From positions 97,480,316 to 97,544,315 of the forward strand of contig CM047810.1 in NCBI GenBank assembly GCA_026214975.1: 64,000 nt of DNA. The letters are read 5' to 3'. Both the position numbers and the translations under genes were made by a program. How positions within the stretch are numbered: the first letter of the stretch is position 1; each line of letters begins with the position of its first letter. The notes under the pieces were generated by a model that saw only the letters and a list, made by a program, of their open reading frames with translations, did not search any database and had not been told where the DNA came from. Source of the stretch: Gentiana macrophylla. Taxonomy: Eukaryota; Streptophyta; Magnoliopsida; Gentianales; Gentianaceae. Positions 61,001 through 64,000 of the stretch are shown here, piece by piece.

Positions 61001-61397
61001 TTTAAATCCATCAAACTCATTCAAGAACACAACTAGGGCTCAAAATTCATACCTTCAAACTCTAAAGTTTTGGTCTTTGAACCGACGCCTTCTTCAATGC
61101 ACGATTCAAAATCTCTACTCGAATCTAAAATCGGTCAAGAATCAACTTAGAATTACTGAATAAATTTCTTAGCCCTTTTTCTTTTTTGCTCAAGCGTTTT
61201 TGCAGAGAACGTAAAACCAATTACGATTTTGCTAATAGATTAAGAGAGTTCACGGGATTTATTTTTGCTTAAAAACAAATCCCAAAATAATAATTGTTTA
61301 TTATTTCCTTAATTAATCCTTAATTGTGAGTGAGTCTAATTTTCCAAATATATAAATATATACACACACACATACTTAAATCCACAAAATAAATGAA
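58019..61397. other. Copy B of the unassigned and gypsy-LTR-like region
   Basis: Matches 17441-20826. It includes the GC-rich island (about 58190-58350) and the decayed AATGCG-TG-CGCATT palindromes (about 60440-60640, only one intact, near 60588). No gene recognised. Confidence 0.5.
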
Positions 61398-61406
61398 TAT
61401 AATATT
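61398..61406. other. Empty target site of the 3-kb Mutator-like element
   Basis: TATAATATT occurs once here, between 'aaatgaa' and 'tcgttttcgcaaaatg', exactly where copy A has the duplicated 9-mer around the MULE. Confidence 0.9.
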
Positions 61407-61498
61407 TCGTTTTCGCAAAATGATATCATTTGTCGTCTTTTTTGAAAATCGGAATATTACGTTGATTAATAATCTTCTTTTTGGAGACATAATTGGAC

Positions 61499-62342
61499 TT
61501 TTTTTCGAAAGGCGAAAACTTTATTAATATCGCGGTTAAAACCCGCCTTCTACACATGACCAATACCGCACTTCAGCGCGCCTAACCACACAACAAGCAA
61601 CAAACAAAACAACAAAGCCGAATAATAGATAGAATTAGGTGCTTGAGCGGGATGAAAGTATATTTTTCGAAATTAGAAGCGGCTCGAGACACGTGAATCC
61701 TCTAGGCAATATATTATTCGACAGACACAGACATAGAACTAAAACAACACTTACAGTGAATGACAAAGAAAAGCAAACAAACTAATACAATATTAACAAG
61801 GTGCTAGCAGCGCCGCCGGAGACAACTTTACCACCAACGCCAGGCACCAACCTCCGGAACCACAACAAACATCCATTCGGAGTCACGAAAGTTGAACAGA
61901 TGACCGCCGGGGAAGAAAGCCATGACCGGAGAAGAGGTGAAGAAACCCAAGGCCAAAGCGCACTAGATCCAACCCAAGCGGGTAGATTTGATGCAAAGCA
62001 GCACCAAAAGCCTTCCAAAACACAGATCAATAACCCACCGCCAAGAGCCTCCACCTAAAACCACCGGAGAAGCAAGAGCTGCTTCCGGCCACCAAGAAAC
62101 GCCGGGAAGCCAGCGGTGGAGGCGAGGTTATGGAAAAGCGAAAGAAGAAAGCATGGAACAAGATAAAGTAAAACTAGAAGAGAAAATGAAAAAAAGAGGA
62201 AAAGGTGGAAAAGGTGGGCGCCGGCAGCCACAAGGCCACCGGCGTCAAGTCGGGAAAGCTGAAGGCGGCTAGTGAAGAGAGAAGCGAGCGTTCTAGAAAG
62301 GGGAAGAATCTTATTTATTTTACAATGAAAGGATTGAAGTCC
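61499..62342 (-). mobile_element. 5'-truncated LINE, copy B
   Basis: Counterpart of 23943-24790, flanked by GAGACATAATTGGAC (61484-61498) and GAGACATAATTTGG (62343-62356). The poly(A) tail is shorter here. Confidence 0.7.
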
Positions 62343-62617
62343 GAGACATAATTTGGTTAATAATCAATAGTGCAAAAATATGACGATACAGTGTTATGTT
62401 ACAATCAAAAAAAAAAAAGTTCATATTTTAAAAACAAAGGTGAACAGGCAGCAATAATAATAGCAAAACAACCACTACAATGTATTGTCTACTCTATAGT
62501 GAAGTCCCATATTACTTCTAACACTCACATTTACAATCAGGTAAAAGTTGCAAATCTACAGTCTAACAATGACCTGGGGAGGGAGGCAGTCAAAAAAAAA
62601 AAAAAAAGAAAAAAAGT

Positions 62618-62649
62618 TGGGGGGGTGGGGGGTGGGGGGGGGGGTGGGG
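62618..62649. repeat. G-rich tract replacing the (TG)n of copy A
   Basis: A run of G broken by single T, in the place of the (TG)16 microsatellite of copy A, downstream of the duplicated TBC stop codon. Confidence 0.85.
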
Positions 62650-62680
62650 TCGATAGAAAGAAGCAAGGAGAACACAATAA

Positions 62681-62848
62681 TCAAAAAGAAACCGGATGGG
62701 CCCGCAGTTTGTTGGCAACATAGAGTAAATGGCTGATATTAGTGGGTGGATAATTCTGAAGAAGCTTGAGATTAGCTGTGAAATCACCGGCAAGCAATCT
62801 CTTTCTGATGATTATAAGCATCGCACAGCAGATTCTCAGTAGTGTTTC
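62681..62848 (-). pseudogene. Second copy of TBC Rab-GAP exon 9
   Basis: This 168-bp segment is base-for-base the same, as far as I can read, as exon 9 at 25143-25310, including the splice acceptor and stop codon ('[20 protein letters not shown]' at its start, 'HPVSF' then stop at its end). The other eight exons of this copy are not in the window. Whether this is a real partial duplicate, the tail of a second full gene beyond 64000, or an assembly duplicate cannot be told here. Confidence 0.85.
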
Positions 62849-63035
62849 CTGCAATCATTAGTTTGGATCATGTTATTATTCCTCCCTATCGAATTTTTGA
62901 GAGAGAGAGACAAAAAAAAAAGAGCTATCAAAAGGCAATGAAGTGCAACCTAACAAAATAAAATAAACAACTCCATAAACCCAGATTAACATCGACACAA
63001 AGAACATCCATTTGTCAAACGCCCAACACAAAATC

Positions 63036-64000
63036 CTTTTTCTCCCTTGATCTTGTCGCTTCAATAATCAACACTATCTCCACTCTCAGATGACGACTCT
63101 GGCAACACATCTGATGCAGCAACTCGTTCAGGGAATTCCCTTGCAAAGCACATCTACTCTGGCCTATTATCCGGTAATTGTGACAATAAAGACCGCCCAT
63201 AACCATCTTTAGCCCCAAAGTTCGTTCCCTCATGTATACCTCCACAAAAAGGTTCGTGTCAGCTACCGCTCCATATGACATCCGAATCTGATAAACAATT
63301 ATCATCCCTAGAAATGTGCCCACAAGAATCACCCTCAAAAAGCGCCTCCACCTCTCGATCACCAACTGCACTCACCTGGCTCCACCACAACCATTGGTGG
63401 GCCAGTATCGTCTGCTTTCCCTTGCTTTGCACCTGAATTACAGCAGGAATGATAATTTTTGCTAGTCCCCATTGCAATAAGAGTGTCATCATCCCCTAAC
63501 TTCACCAAGGCTCGAGAGAACATCCCTCCTTTAGCAATGCCTGTACAATGTCTTCTACCACACTCCTAGCATAAGCTCCTTCCTTTAACCACCATCCTTG
63601 TTTATCTTCACCTGATACACCTTGATAGGCTGACTAGAATCTCTCCCAACACATTGATCTCTCAAAGGAGGGTTTTACACAGGGGTAATCCTACTCACTA
63701 TGCCATCTTACGACAAAAAAAGACTATAAAAGCCAATTCTCCACCCAAACACTGCCAAAAACCATCATACCGATCCTCTCAAATCCAATGTCTCTTCGAC
63801 GGTGGTTTCACAAATCCATCACTAATACCCTCCGCGCATGAAGAAGGCACTTGAAGGCATATTAGATCTAATGTTGCAGCATCCACCCAAGTGGGCGCCC
63901 AAGAAATTGCAAGCTCAGAAACATATTGCTTAAAGGAAGAGGTATTCGGTAAACTCTACCCAAACAGGAGCAAAGACACTTCTTCATTCGCTCACGAAAG
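63036..64000 (-). pseudogene. LINE ORF1 remnant, copy B, cut by the window end
   Basis: Counterpart of 25500-26462, differing at only a few positions (for example Arg to Met and Val to Ile in one minus-strand frame). It is as broken as copy A. Confidence 0.6.

Larger units (their letters stand above)
49045..64000. repeat. Large duplicated block, copy B
   Basis: Collinear with 8422-26462 from the first base after the gap to the window end. It lacks the 3-kb MULE and shows many small differences, mostly in repeats; the TBC exon 9 segment is identical. Copy B probably continues beyond the window. Confidence 0.95.

Noticed and set aside
49045..64000. Independent set of genes in the second half
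   Set aside because: Everything recognised after the gap is a copy of 8422-26462; no new gene appears.

Overview
The window is nuclear DNA from a flowering plant, most likely a eudicot. It is AT-rich, full of decayed LTR retrotransposons, LINE pieces, MITEs and Mutator-like elements, and its genes have many GT-AG introns. It is an assembled scaffold: a run of exactly 100 N (48945-49044) separates two contigs. I see two real host genes. The first is a nine-exon Gyp1-like TBC-domain Rab GTPase-activating protein gene on the minus strand (38947 down to 25143, about 488 residues, complete). The second is the 5' part of a plant O-fucosyltransferase-family gene on the plus strand (47007-48713, cut off by the N gap). 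They are divergently oriented, and a full-length Ty1/copia element lies between them. Layout: 1-6047 holds noncoding repeat sequence, a decayed copia gag-pol remnant and its 3' LTR. 6048-8421 has a CACTA-like end, a truncated Stowaway-like MITE, simple repeats, a PPR-protein C-terminal fragment and other gene scraps. 8422-26462 is copy A of a large duplicated block. It contains a 17-bp-period minisatellite, MULE-like sequence, a gag-protease-only Athila-type gypsy element with its tRNA-Asp primer site and LTR, palindrome arrays, a 3,009-bp Mutator-like insertion, a 5'-truncated LINE, the last exon of the TBC gene and a LINE ORF1 remnant in its last intron. 25143-38947 is the TBC gene, whose introns 4 and 6 are packed with copia fragments in both orientations and whose intron 3 carries a MULE nested in a Stowaway-like MITE. 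39596-46157 is the copia insertion with a 5-bp GTGGG target duplication. 46158-46720 is a C-poor G/T-rich tract. 47007-48944 is the O-fucosyltransferase gene. 49045-64000, directly after the gap, is copy B: a collinear second copy of 8422-26462 that lacks the 3-kb MULE. How the parts relate: the TBC protein should switch off Rab GTPases in vesicle traffic, and the O-fucosyltransferase-like protein is predicted to be a Golgi type II membrane enzyme. Nothing in the sequence links the two beyond their shared upstream region. Copy B begins exactly at the gap, and the duplicated exon is identical while repeat regions differ in recurrent motif-specific ways. A redundant haplotig or assembly duplication is therefore at least as likely as a true segmental duplication. 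The most interesting structural signal is the Mutator-like element 20836-23844. It has a perfect 9-bp target duplication, an exact empty site in copy B, and a minisatellite built from short inverted repeats that recurs at 9273-10307.
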